Assembly (NCBI RefSeq): GCF_003115845.1
Contig: NZ_KZ819022.1
Span: 1-64,000 of the forward strand
Direction of reading: 5' to 3'
Source: Brenneria roseae subsp. roseae
GTDB taxonomy: Bacteria > Pseudomonadota > Gammaproteobacteria > Enterobacterales > Enterobacteriaceae
DNA: 64,000 nucleotides
Within the stretch, counting starts at the first letter, position 1, and each line of letters opens with the position of its first letter. A program made the translations under genes and the position numbers. Positions 1 through 9,076 of this stretch are shown piece after piece. Below the pieces are notes generated by a model, which made no database searches, was not told the DNA's origin, and worked only from the letters and a program-made list of their open reading frames with translations.

Positions 1-1395
1 ATACTGACGGCAAGACCTGGAGTGTCAACGTTCCCGGCAGCGTACTGGCGGCAAATACTGATATCAGCGCCACGGTCACCACCCGCGATGACGCCGGGAA
101 TGAGACCACAGCAGATACTTCGCGTTCCTATATTGTCGATACCAGCGCGCCGGCGGCCTCGATTAGCATCGATACCATTGCTGGCGACGATATCGTCAAT
201 GCCGATGAAGCCGGACAGACCATCAATGTCACCGGTCAGGTGGGTGACGACGTCAAAGCCGGTGATGCGATCACGGTGACGGTGGGTTCAGAAACCTACC
301 AGACCATCGTCAATGCGGATGGCAAGACCTGGAGCGTCAATGTGCCCGGCAGCGTGCTGGCGGCAAACAGCGATATCAGCGCCACGGTGACCACCCGCGA
401 TGACGCCGGCAACGAGACCAGCGCGGATACCACGCGGTCATATACGGTGGATACCGATGTCCCGACAGCGTCAATCACCATCGATACCATCGCCGGCGAC
501 GATATCGTCAATGCGGATGAGGCCGGCCAGATCATCAGCGTGACCGGTCAGGTGAGCGATGACGTGAAGGCCGGTGATGCGGTCACGGTGACGGTGGGTA
601 ACGAGACTTACCAGACTACGGTGAATGCCGACGGCAAGACCTGGAGCGTGAATGTGCCGGGCAGCGTGCTGGCGGCAAATACCGATGTTAGTGCCACGGT
701 GACGACTCGCGATGACGCCGGTAATGAAACCACGGCCGATACTTCGCGTTCCTATATTGTCGATACCACTGCGCCGACAGCGTCAATCACCATCGATACC
801 ATCGCCGGCGACGATATCGTCAATGCGGATGAGGCCGGCCAGACCATCAGCGTGACCGGTCAGGTGAGCGATGACGTGAAGGCCGGTGATGCGGTCACGG
901 TGACGGTGGGTAACGAGACTTACCAGACTACGGTGAATGCCGACGGCAAGACCTGGAGCGTGAATGTGCCGGGCAGCGTGCTGGCGGCAAACAGCGACGT
1001 CAGTGCGACCGTCACCACCCGCGATGATGCGGGGAATGAAACGACGGCCGATACCACCCGGTCGTATACCGTCGATACCACCGCGCCGGCGGCGTCGATT
1101 AGCATCGATACCATCGCGGGCGACGATATCATCAACGCCGATGAGACGGGACAGACCATCAGCGTCACCGGTCAGGTGGGTGACGAAGTCAAAGCCGGAG
1201 ATGTGGTTACCGTTAAGGTGGGTAACGAGACTTACCAGACTACGGTGAATGCCGATGGTAAAACCTGGAGTGTAGCGGTGCTGGGCAGCGTGCTGGCGGC
1301 GAATACGGACGTGAGTGCCACGGTGACCACTCGCGATAACGCCGGTAACGAGACGACGGCAGATGCCATCCGTCCTTATACCGTGGATACCGATG
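1..1395 (+). repeat. 312-bp in-frame tandem repeats in the adhesin gene
   Basis: The landmark codons for DGKTWSV recur at 6, 318, 630, 942 and 1254, an exact period of 312 bp (104 codons). The copies are not equally related. The stretch from about 463 to 680 is almost base-for-base identical to that from about 775 to 992, whereas the outer copies differ at many silent sites. This pattern indicates recent duplication or gene conversion. Because the window begins inside the array, the total copy number is unknown. Confidence 0.95.
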
Positions 1396-4300
1396 CGCCG
1401 GAAATTAATATTACTGACTTTGCAGGAAACGACGGTTATATCAGTCAGCACGAACTGATTAATACCGTTATTGGCGGGACCAGCAGTGAGAAAACGGTTG
1501 ATCTGGTCTTTACCGATGCTGACGGCACATCCATTACGCTGACGGCGGTAGCCGTAGTCGATGGAAAATGGCAGACCGCTGTCGATCTCAGTGCATTGAC
1601 CGAAGGGAAGATCACCGTCGAGGCGACGGCTACCGATCCGGCGGGTAATCAAGCGCACGACAATAGTCAGGCGGTGATGGATATCACGCCGCCTGTCGCC
1701 TACGACGATGCCATTACCGGTACGGAAGATACGCCTCTGAATATTGGCTGGCACGATCTCGGGGGTCTATCCAGTATCGTGATTTCCTCACTGCCGCCAG
1801 ACAGTGCCGGGACGCTGTATTTTAATGATGGTGGTGAATGGAAACCGGTGACGGTCGGGCAGACGTTTACAGCGGACAACGCTGAATTGCGATTCGAGCC
1901 TGTGCAAAACGTGGCGGGCACGCCTCTCAGCGGGTTCGAATATGAACCGGTCGATAGCGCTGGAAACGTCGGTGATAGTGTTGCGTTAAATATCAATATT
2001 ACGCCTGTCGCGGATGCGCCTGTGGTGACCTTGAGTATCACCAGTGGAGAAACAACCCCTGCGGCGACTGAGATCATTGAGGTCAATGGCGGTAGTAAAA
2101 ATGGTGGATTCGATATTCAGAACGGTCAGATTATCGCGATCGGCGATGGTGTGCGCGTATGGCTGACTGAAGGGGATCCTGAGCCGACAGTGGTTGGAAC
2201 CGGCGTTATCGCCTATTACAGCCAAGGTAATACCAGCGGAGATGGAAGTTACGCCGATATCTTTGTTGTTCATTCCAATAGCGGTTATTTCTACCGGCAA
2301 AGCGATTGGTCTGAAGATCAAAAACAACACAAAGATCTGGATTCCTTCAACGGAAATCGTACGAATAATAGTAGCAGCGCCAATTCTGATTATATCTTTG
2401 TCATGAAAGAAGATGGGTATACCTACAATGCCACGTACAATACCAACAACAATCAGGATACGTCGGTAAATACACTGGATGGCCTGAAAGTAAACTATAC
2501 CGATAGTCAGGGACATTCCGGCTCCTTCACAACGCAGGTTAGTAATAGTATTGAAGGTGTGATCTACAGTGATGGTACGACCTATCTGCCGGGTAGTAAT
2601 AGCGCATTGATTGAAACAGTACCGGGCCAGTCAGGCACGCAAGAGCATACCATTGATGTCTCTGCTTCTTTGGTCGATCTTGATGGTAGTGAAACGCTGT
2701 CAGGTATTACCTTAACGGGAATACCTGAAGGGACGGTACTGACCGATCACATTAATAATGTGACCTACACGGTAGGTAGCGACGGCACCTATCTGATAGA
2801 TAACTCGCAGGGATTGTCGACGCTTGCCGGGCAAATTACCCTGGTTGTTCCTGTCGATGCGGGCACATTCAATGTGGTGGCGCAAGCGACATCAACTGAA
2901 TTGGCAAATGCCGATACAGCAACTGGATATTCGGCAGAAGGCGTCGAACAGTACGGATTGAGCATAGGAACGACCAGCAGTGACACTATTTCGGGGACGC
3001 CCAGCCATGATATTGCGATCGCTGATGTGTCCGGGTTGCAGATTGTTGAAGGGCAAAACTATAACATTGCCTTTATGGTCGACTCTTCGGGCAGTATGAC
3101 GGTCAGTGATATTGCGAAAACCGTGGCATCGCTGACGGATGTATTCAACAGCTTGATAAAAAGCGCCAACGGAGAAAATGCGGGAACGGTTAATGTCTTT
3201 TTAGCAGACTTTGATACGCAGGTTGGACAAACTGTCTCTGTGAATCTGCATGATGCAGATGCATTGAGTAAACTGACTAACGTATTGAATTCAATGGTCG
3301 GTGGTTCAAGCTATGGCGGCGGCACCAACTATGAAGACGTGTTCAAAACGACGGCGAACTGGTTCCTTAGCGATACGGTACAAAATAACCCAGGGAGCAA
3401 CCTGACCTATTTTATTACCGATGGCGAGCCGACGTATTACCAGACCAATGAGAGTAATGCAGTTATCGTCAGTGACCGGGGAGAGTTGCTCAATATTGAC
3501 AATATTACCTATACGCCTGGCCAGTCCTATTCTATGAATGTTCGTGGAAGTGTCAGGGAAGTCATTGATAGTGAAGGTAATGTTTACCAGTATAGCCGGA
3601 ATGGAGCCAAAGTAATCGGTCAGGTTCATGCGCAGGGAGATGGCACCTATGAAATTTCCTCGCTGGGCGGGGCTGGAAATAATGGTTATTGGGCCAAGGA
3701 TTGGTGGGGAAATTCGTATTGGATCGATAATTCCGCTAACCGCGATACCAGCAATGCCAATGCGGAGAGTGCGTTCGCTCTGTTGAAAAAACAGTCTGCC
3801 GTTGAAGCGATTGGCATTGGTTCAGATCTGAATGCCGCCAGCCTGCAACATTATGATACTGACGGTGTGGTTCAGGATCATATCGACCCGGGTAATCTCA
3901 ATGAGGCTATTCTTGGCAGTAACGAGCCAATGAAAGGCGGTGATGATGAGCTTGATGGTGGATTGGGCAATGATATCCTGTTCGGTGATGTCGTGAGGTT
4001 TGACAATATCGAAGGCAATGGTCTCTCCGCACTACAGAGCTATATTGCCGAGCGGTTGGGCGTTCAGGAAACGCCGATTGCGAAAGAGATGCACAATTAT
4101 ATCTCGACCCATAGTGCCGAATTCGATCTGTCGTCCAGCTATGATGGTAATGATATTCTCAATGGCGGAGCCGGAAATGACATTCTTTTCGGTCAGGGCG
4201 GCAATGATATCCTCAATGGCGGAACGGGTAATGATGTGTTGTATGGCGGTTCCGGGGACGATGTGCTGATTGGCGGAGCAGGTAGCGACATATTGGTCGG

Positions 4301-4616
4301 TGGCGCGGGTGCGGATACGTTTAAATGGCAAGCTGGTGACATCGGACACGATGTGATCAAGGACTTCAATGCCAGTGAAGGAGACAAGATCGATTTGAGC
4401 GATCTTGTTGGTGAACTGGAAGAAGGAACCGACATCGCCCGTTACATTCGTATTCAGGATAACAACGGTTCTCCAACGATCGAAGTCAGTACGGCCGGTG
4501 ATTTTAGTGGAGATAAAGGCGGTACGGTTGCAGTGTCAATTACGCTTGAGCACTATAATGGCGCACTGCCATCGCTTGAAAGTTTGATCAGCAAACCAGA
4601 ACAGGCCGGAAGCTGA
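1..4616 (+). CDS. LapA/BapA-like giant RTX adhesin, C-terminal part (5' end outside window)
   Basis: The reading frame is open from the first bases of the window (codons in phase with position 3) to the TGA at 4614-4616, so the N-terminus, including any LapG cleavage site, lies upstream. Visible modules in order are: about four and a half near-identical 104-residue Ig-like repeats (to about 1395); further Ig-like and cadherin-like stretches; a von Willebrand A domain with the MIDAS motif DSSGS near 3081; glycine-aspartate RTX nonapeptides near 3940-3985 and densely at 4141-4311; and a short C-terminal region typical of type I secretion signals. Large repeat proteins of this design are exported by ABC-type I systems and hold cells to surfaces or to each other. 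The lapD and lapG genes lie 0.6 kb downstream on the other strand, which supports a retained, c-di-GMP-controlled adhesin. No secretion genes are in the window. Family is certain; the name LapA versus BapA is not. Confidence 0.93.
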   Translation, partial: TDGKTWSVNVPGSVLAANTDISATVTTRDDAGNETTADTSRSYIVDTSAPAASISIDTIAGDDIVNADEAGQTINVTGQVGDDVKAGDAITVTVGSETYQTIVNADGKTWSVNVPGSVLAANSDISATVTTRDDAGNETSADTTRSYTVDTDVPTASITIDTIAGDDIVNADEAGQIISVTGQVSDDVKAGDAVTVTVGNETYQTTVNADGKTWSVNVPGSVLAANTDVSATVTTRDDAGNETTADTSRSYIVDTTAPTASITIDTIAGDDIVNADEAGQTISVTGQVSDDVKAGDAVTVTVGNETYQTTVNADGKTWSVNVPGSVLAANSDVSATVTTRDDAGNETTADTTRSYTVDTTAPAASISIDTIAGDDIINADETGQTISVTGQVGDEVKAGDVVTVKVGNETYQTTVNADGKTWSVAVLGSVLAANTDVSATVTTRDNAGNETTADAIRPYTVDTDAPEINITDFAGNDGYISQHELINTVIGGTSSEKTVDLVFTDADGTSITLTAVAVVDGKWQTAVDLSALTEGKITVEATATDPAGNQAHDNSQAVMDITPPVAYDDAITGTEDTPLNIGWHDLGGLSSIVISSLPPDSAGTLYFNDGGEWKPVTVGQTFTADNAELRFEPVQNVAGTPLSGFEYEPVDSAGNVGDSVALNINITPVADAPVVTLSITSGETTPAATEIIEVNGGSKNGGFDIQNGQIIAIGDGVRVWLTEGDPEPTVVGTGVIAYYSQGNTSGDGSYADIFVVHSNSGYFYRQSDWSEDQKQHKDLDSFNGNRTNNSSSANSDYIFVMKEDGYTYNATYNTNNNQDTSVNTLDGLKVNYTDSQGHSGSFTTQVSNSIEGVIYSDGTTYLPGSNSALIETVPGQSGTQEHTIDVSASLVDLDGSETLSGITLTGIPEGTVLTDHINNVTYTVGSDGTYLIDNSQGLSTLAGQITLVVPVDAGTFNVVAQATSTELANADTATGYSAEGVEQYGLSIGTTSSDTISGTPSHDIAIADVSGLQIVEGQNYNIAFMVDSSGSMTVSDIAKTVASLTDVFNSLIKSANGENAGTVNVFLADFDTQVGQTVSVNLHDADALSKLTNVLNSMVGGSSYGGGTNYEDVFKTTANWFLSDTVQNNPGSNLTYFITDGEPTYYQTNESNAVIVSDRGELLNIDNITYTPGQSYSMNVRGSVREVIDSEGNVYQYSRNGAKVIGQVHAQGDGTYEISSLGGAGNNGYWAKDWWGNSYWIDNSANRDTSNANAESAFALLKKQSAVEAIGIGSDLNAASLQHYDTDGVVQDHIDPGNLNEAILGSNEPMKGGDDELDGGLGNDILFGDVVRFDNIEGNGLSALQSYIAERLGVQETPIAKEMHNYISTHSAEFDLSSSYDGNDILNGGAGNDILFGQGGNDILNGGTGNDVLYGGSGDDVLIGGAGSDILVGGAGADTFKWQAGDIGHDVIKDFNASEGDKIDLSDLVGELEEGTDIARYIRIQDNNGSPTIEVSTAGDFSGDKGGTVAVSITLEHYNGALPSLESLISKPEQAGS

Positions 4617-4628
4617 TAATACAAAATG

Positions 4629-4646
4629 CGCCTCAGGGATGAGGCG
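4629..4646 (+). terminator. possible terminator hairpin after adhesin gene
   Basis: CGCCTCA and TGAGGCG form a 7-bp stem with a 4-base loop, starting 12 bases after the adhesin stop. There is no strong T-run directly after it, only a pyrimidine-rich stretch, so termination is plausible but not certain. Confidence 0.35.
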
Positions 4647-4788
4647 GGTAACCTTACTCTTTCTGGTTTACCGGCATTGCTTGCATTGAGCACAGTTTGT
4701 GTCAGAAGGACGGCGATAGTGCGCGGTTACCCAAGGTTTTGTGTTCTTCAGGCGTCTTATTCAAGCACACTTAAAAAGGTCTCTGAAT

Positions 4789-5133
4789 ATGTTTTATGTC
4801 CAGCGCGATAGTGATGGTCAACTGCTCAAGGTTGACGAGAGTCCTTTTCCCGAAATGAATGGTGAATTGCCAGACGACTCTGCGGAAGCGTTGGCTTGGT
4901 TCAAAGGCCATGAGATTGAAATAGCCAGTTTGCAGCAGCTGCGTCAAAGCGATCTGGAAATGGTTCGTGTACTTGAGGATCTGATTCAGGTTTTGATGCA
5001 TAAGGGATTAATCAACATCACCGATTTCCCGCCAGCGGCTCAGCTCAAGTTAATCAATCGTGCCCAGGCGCGTGAAGCGTTAAATGGCGGTTTGGACAAG
5101 CTGATGGGTGATGATGAAGACGGTATGTTCTGA
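4789..5133 (+). CDS. Small conserved hypothetical protein between adhesin and lapD
   Basis: This encodes 114 acidic residues beginning MFYVQRDSDGQLLKVDE. I chose the ATG at 4789 because AAAAAGG sits about nine bases upstream; an in-frame GTG at 4741 would add 16 unlikely residues. No signal peptide or membrane segment is visible. The middle (about residues 40-75) is predicted helical and the end is Asp/Glu-rich (GDDEDGMF). From memory, similar small proteins in Pseudomonas have been misleadingly labelled tryptophan synthase beta-like; nothing in the sequence supports a catalytic role. It sits between the adhesin gene and the convergent lapG-lapD operon, which may or may not reflect a shared job. 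Function unknown. Confidence 0.8.
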   Translation: MFYVQRDSDGQLLKVDESPFPEMNGELPDDSAEALAWFKGHEIEIASLQQLRQSDLEMVRVLEDLIQVLMHKGLINITDFPPAAQLKLINRAQAREALNGGLDKLMGDDEDGMF

Positions 5134-5186
5134 TGATCGTCTGAGAGGCAGCGCGAGCAATCTCCTTAAGGCTGACGTGGTGAACG

Positions 5187-5226
5187 CTCCGGTAATCCCG
5201 CTGATCATGCGGTGAAATTACCGGAG
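5187..5226. terminator. Long inverted repeat between convergent genes
   Basis: CTCCGGTAAT (5187-5196) is perfectly complementary to ATTACCGGAG (5217-5226), and inside the loop CCGC/GCGG can pair further. It lies between the stop of the small gene at 5133 and the stop of lapD at 5254, which converge. A bidirectional terminator is the simplest reading, although neither side has a long T-run. Confidence 0.5.
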
Positions 5227-5253
5227 ATCCCATCTTTTGCCACGGTATTGTGT

Positions 5254-7209
5254 TTATTTTTCTGCCTCGGCGGCGGGGGCGGGTTCGCCCAGCAAGCGTC
5301 CCATCGCACCCTGTAATCCCATTTCCTGAATGACATTCAATTCGCCGACGGTTTCTACGCGCTCAGCAATCAACGGCAGCGCAATGCTGTTGGTGGCGCG
5401 ATACAGGGCTTCGATAAACATCTTTTTATCTTCTTCCCGATCAATGTTGCGGATATAGCTGCCATCAACTTTCAGGTAGGCCAATCCCCATTGGGATAGA
5501 TTACCGATCATATTAAACCGGCCGCCGAAATGCTGAAGTCCTAATGCGCAGCCGTGTTCATTCAGTAGTTTGATTAATGCTTCAAGCTGCGTGGTATCCG
5601 GTAACTGGTTTTCATCCAGCTCCAGAATCAGACGTTTCGCCAGCGTTGGCTGCTGTTTTAACGGTGCAATCAACTGCGCCATCAGCGACAGATTAAGAAC
5701 CGTGTTGCCGGATAGGCTAAGGGCCAGATTGCCGGGATGGTGGCGTAAATAATCCAACACCAGTTTCAGCATGATCTGATCCAGACGCGTGTTCCAACCA
5801 AAGCGCTGCACCCAGGGAAGGAAACGCCCTGCGGCAATGCTGTTGCCTTGCTCATCCTCAATTCTTGCCAGCACTTTATGGTGCAGTACCCGATCGGGTT
5901 CAAGGCAATCCACGACGGGTTGCAGGAAGAGTTGCAAACGCCCTTGTTCCAGGATGGGATCAAGTCGGTTGAACCACATATGCCGATCGGTTTCAACCTG
6001 GGATGACGTTAGCTGAGGCTCATCGAGAATGGTGGTATCTGAATCACTTTCGGCTTTGGTGAGCGCCTGATCGCCCTGAACCAGCAGCGATTGCGCCGAA
6101 TCACCGGCGTGGAATGGCACCATAGCGAATCTGGCTACCGGCGATATGTCGGTTTCTCCGGTGAGGTACAAGGTTTCAATGCTGCGCGTCAGTTCACCAA
6201 TCAGCGCATAGGCTTCTTTATCGACCAGACCGGGGCACAGCATGGCGAATTCCCCTCCGCGGATACGAGCCAGAATACTTTCGGCTTCGGTATGCTGCTT
6301 TTGGACTTTACGCATAATGTGGCCAATCGAAGCCAGCAGTGTATCGGTGCGCTGTCCGCCCAGACGTTGGTTCATTCCAGAGAGATCCTGCACGCGGATC
6401 ATAATAAGAAAACCGGGCGCCGTTTCTTCATCGGCGAGTCTGTCGTTGAGGTGCATATCGAAAGCACGACGATTAGCCAGCCCGGTCTGCGGATCCTGAT
6501 AGGCTTCCTGTCGTAAGCGCTCGCTTCGTTCCGCTTCTTCTTCAAACAGGGTTTTGAGCTGACTGACCATCAGATTCATCGCCTGCGCAACGCGGCGGAA
6601 TTCCGGCGTGTTGGGTAAATTCGGCTGGCTGAGGAATTCCCGGCGAGTAATCGCCAGAGATTGCTCAACAATGTAATCCAGCGGACGTAGCTGACGGCGC
6701 AGCAGTATCGCTCCGATCAATACCCCAAGCGTACCGCAGCCAAGCAGCCACAGCAGCGTGGCGGAACTGCTGTTCCACAAGCGGGTAATGGCAAACATCG
6801 GATGACTGATAACCTCAACCTTGGCCGCTTGTTCCCACCCTCGCATGACGATGGCTTCACCCGCGCCAGGCTGGAGGTTCACCAGACGAACAAACCAGGC
6901 GGGTACATTGGGTACGTCCGGCGGCGTCGTCCGTTCCTGCGTGATTTTATCGGTTTTCAAATCCCGTACGCGGATGCTGGAGAAATAGCCGCTGTCAAAA
7001 ATGGAGCTGACCATCAATTCGACCATCGCCGGATCGTCAATATTCGGGGTCAGAGACAACCCGAGTGCGGTTGCCGCATCCTGGGCGTGGGAACGCAGCT
7101 GGTTATTGTATTGCTCCCGCGAGTTTTCCAGGCTGACAAAAAAACTCCCGCTGAAGATAATCAGCACGAACAGGCAGATGGCTATCAGTAATTGTTTATA
7201 TAGAGACAT
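5254..7209 (-). CDS. lapD: LapD-like c-di-GMP receptor (degenerate GGDEF-EAL)
   Basis: This is a 651-residue inner-membrane protein. An N-terminal membrane helix (about 6-25) is followed by a periplasmic LapD/MoxY-type domain (about 26-145), a second helix (about 150-170), a HAMP segment, a GGDEF-like domain and an EAL-like domain. Both catalytic signatures are degenerate: RGGEF at 317-321 in place of GGDEF, and HKVLAR around 444-449 in place of the EALLR loop. It is therefore expected to bind c-di-GMP without making or degrading it. Trp125 lies in the periplasmic domain, matching the position reported to contact LapG in Pseudomonas LapD. In that model, c-di-GMP-bound LapD sequesters LapG and protects the adhesin. 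The gene follows lapG by 9 bp in one operon. Confidence 0.9.
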   Translation of the reverse strand: MSLYKQLLIAICLFVLIIFSGSFFVSLENSREQYNNQLRSHAQDAATALGLSLTPNIDDPAMVELMVSSIFDSGYFSSIRVRDLKTDKITQERTTPPDVPNVPAWFVRLVNLQPGAGEAIVMRGWEQAAKVEVISHPMFAITRLWNSSSATLLWLLGCGTLGVLIGAILLRRQLRPLDYIVEQSLAITRREFLSQPNLPNTPEFRRVAQAMNLMVSQLKTLFEEEAERSERLRQEAYQDPQTGLANRRAFDMHLNDRLADEETAPGFLIMIRVQDLSGMNQRLGGQRTDTLLASIGHIMRKVQKQHTEAESILARIRGGEFAMLCPGLVDKEAYALIGELTRSIETLYLTGETDISPVARFAMVPFHAGDSAQSLLVQGDQALTKAESDSDTTILDEPQLTSSQVETDRHMWFNRLDPILEQGRLQLFLQPVVDCLEPDRVLHHKVLARIEDEQGNSIAAGRFLPWVQRFGWNTRLDQIMLKLVLDYLRHHPGNLALSLSGNTVLNLSLMAQLIAPLKQQPTLAKRLILELDENQLPDTTQLEALIKLLNEHGCALGLQHFGGRFNMIGNLSQWGLAYLKVDGSYIRNIDREEDKKMFIEALYRATNSIALPLIAERVETVGELNVIQEMGLQGAMGRLLGEPAPAAEAEK

Positions 7210-7218
7210 AGCCTAATC

Positions 7219-7905
7219 CTACTCCTCAATTGAAAATCCTTCGGCACGCATTTTGGTTAATAGATCCTGCCAGCGTGAAAGTCGTTTACTGTCACCCACA
7301 CGTTTATTGCCGCTTGCTCCCGGTAGCCATAGTCCTTCGCCGTTAAAGGAATAAACCGGTAATAAATCATTGCGCTGAGTCGCAGGTTGAATCTTATCCG
7401 TCAGGTTATCCAGCACCAGTGGAATGGATGTGGGTGTCGGATAATAGGTGAGCACCATATGGGCTTTGTTAAGGCGTAATGCCTTAACGTAAGTAATGCG
7501 CAGTTTTTCGCCGGATACGCCCAGGTGGCGTAGGGTAAAGTATTTGGCGATGGAATAGTCTTCACAATCCGCCGCGCCTTTACGCAGTGCTTCTATCGGG
7601 CTTGCCCAGTAATCTTCCTGATCCCAGATGACGATATCATCCCGAAACAGCAAGCGATCATTAAAAAAACGGTTCACGGTATCCAGCAGCTTTTTTTCTT
7701 CCACGTTATGTTGGGAAACCAGTAATGTCTGCCATTCTTCAATCCGATGACGCGCCGCCGGCGTCGCCGGTCCATAAAGCTGTTCGGTACGCTTGAGGAT
7801 GGTAACAAAGTCCCAGTCGGCGCGCAGGGAACCCGCCAGCAGAAACAACAGACAGCAGATAAAAAACAGCTTGTAATAAGGACGCCTGGGCCAGTGATAT
7901 TGCAC
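7219..7905 (-). CDS. lapG: LapG-like periplasmic cysteine protease
   Basis: This is a 228-residue bacterial transglutaminase-like cysteine proteinase. Residues 1-29 form a signal sequence (arginine-rich start, hydrophobic 12-24, then SLRA), consistent with export to the periplasm. The catalytic triad is readable as Cys114 in GAADCEDYS, His149 in NKAHMVL and Asp166 in LVLDNL. The acidic residues next to Cys114 correspond to the calcium-binding loop of the family. LapG proteases clip the N-terminal retention module of LapA-type adhesins, releasing them from the surface when LapD is not bound to c-di-GMP. The likely substrate is the adhesin encoded at the left end of the window. It is the first gene of a lapG-lapD operon. 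Confidence 0.9.
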   Translation of the reverse strand: MQYHWPRRPYYKLFFICCLLFLLAGSLRADWDFVTILKRTEQLYGPATPAARHRIEEWQTLLVSQHNVEEKKLLDTVNRFFNDRLLFRDDIVIWDQEDYWASPIEALRKGAADCEDYSIAKYFTLRHLGVSGEKLRITYVKALRLNKAHMVLTYYPTPTSIPLVLDNLTDKIQPATQRNDLLPVYSFNGEGLWLPGASGNKRVGDSKRLSRWQDLLTKMRAEGFSIEE

Positions 7906-8088
7906 CGATGTTTCTCTGTTAACCTACAGGGTTCATGCCAATCGCGTGAGGCGCGCCAGCCTGAATGCTGAAATCTATTGAGTATACATATCGTTGCAGA
8001 ATATCTTACTTTTATAGTGGCAAAAAGAGATTACTATGGGCGCCAGATAACGCCATAACAAAACAGGCGCAAAGGGTAAGGTAGCAGG

Positions 8089-8997
8089 ATGAATGCAAAT
8101 GCAATGAATTTAGGGGATTTGATATCTGAAACCCGTAACCCCGCCACGATGGATTTAGATAAGCTGTCTACACTGGATATGATGCGGGCCTTTAATCAGG
8201 AAGACCAAAAGGTGCCGGAAGCTATTCGGCAGGTATTACCGGCGATTGCCGAGGCGGTCGATCGGGCTACGGATGCGCTGAAAGCCGGTGGACGGCTGAT
8301 TTATCTTGGCGCGGGTACCAGCGGGCGGCTTGGCGTGCTGGATGCCTCTGAGTGTCCCCCGACCTTTGGCGTGCCGCATGGATTGGTGGTCGGTCTGATT
8401 GCGGGAGGGCCGGGTGCGCTGCTCAAGGCGGTGGAAGGCGCGGAGGACGATCCGCAATTAGGCGAAACGGATCTGGTCGCCCTCAACCTGACGTCTGATG
8501 ATATGGTGATTGGTCTGGCTGCCTCCGGCAGAACGCCCTACGTTATCGGCGCGCTGCGGTATGCCCGTCGCATAGGCTGTCGTACCGCGGCGATATCCTG
8601 TAATCCTCACTCGCCGATTGCGCAGGAAGCACAGGTCGCCATTTCACCGGTCGTCGGGCCGGAGGCGTTAACGGGATCGACCCGGCTGAAGTCGGGAACG
8701 GCGCAGAAGCTGGTGCTGAATATGATTTCTACCGGCGTCATGGTGAAACTGGGTAAGGTGTATCAGAATCTGATGGTGGATGTTAAGGCAACCAACGTCA
8801 AATTGCTGGATCGTGCTTGCCGCATCGTGATAGAAGCCACGGGGACACAACCGGACGTGGCGCGGCAGGCGCTGTTGCAGGCGGAAAATGAAGTGAAGCC
8901 GGCGATTCTGATGATTCTGAGCGGACTGAACGCGGAACAGGCCCGACAGAGGCTGGCGCAGCATGGCGGTTATCTGCGAGAGGCGCTGATTGGCTGA
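8089..8997 (+). CDS. murQ: N-acetylmuramic acid 6-phosphate etherase
   Basis: This is a 302-residue cytoplasmic SIS-domain enzyme that cleaves the lactyl ether of MurNAc 6-phosphate to give GlcNAc 6-phosphate, a step in peptidoglycan recycling. The signature [21 protein letters not shown]-type segment (about residues 77-97) carries the phosphosugar-binding serines and the glutamate implicated in catalysis. A second sugar-phosphate binding stretch follows at [11 protein letters not shown]. The start ATG at 8089 is preceded by GGTAAGG. It is transcribed away from lapG. No PTS MurNAc transporter gene (murP) is adjacent, unlike the E. coli murQ-murP arrangement. Confidence 0.95.
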   Translation: MNANAMNLGDLISETRNPATMDLDKLSTLDMMRAFNQEDQKVPEAIRQVLPAIAEAVDRATDALKAGGRLIYLGAGTSGRLGVLDASECPPTFGVPHGLVVGLIAGGPGALLKAVEGAEDDPQLGETDLVALNLTSDDMVIGLAASGRTPYVIGALRYARRIGCRTAAISCNPHSPIAQEAQVAISPVVGPEALTGSTRLKSGTAQKLVLNMISTGVMVKLGKVYQNLMVDVKATNVKLLDRACRIVIEATGTQPDVARQALLQAENEVKPAILMILSGLNAEQARQRLAQHGGYLREALIG

Positions 8998-9035
8998 TCT
9001 TGTGGTCGTGTTGGAGATGGGGCGTTTATTTGTCA

Positions 9036-9052
9036 GGGGAAAATCCTTCCCC
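9036..9052 (+). terminator. Short hairpin after murQ
   Basis: GGGGAA/TTCCCC form a 6-bp stem with a 5-base loop, followed by ATGTTTTG. It is weak but correctly placed between murQ and pgpC. Confidence 0.35.
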
Positions 9053-9076
9053 ATGTTTTGATCTGGGAGTGATGTT

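Noticed and set aside
783-1754. 323-codon open frame on the minus strand within the adhesin repeats
   Set aside because: It is antisense to the 312-bp repeats and inherits its openness from their biased codons; no ribosome site, arginine/histidine-rich and family-less.
7994-8018. Possible murQ promoter TTGCAG/TATAGT
   Set aside because: The spacing is 13 bp, too short for a sigma70 promoter.
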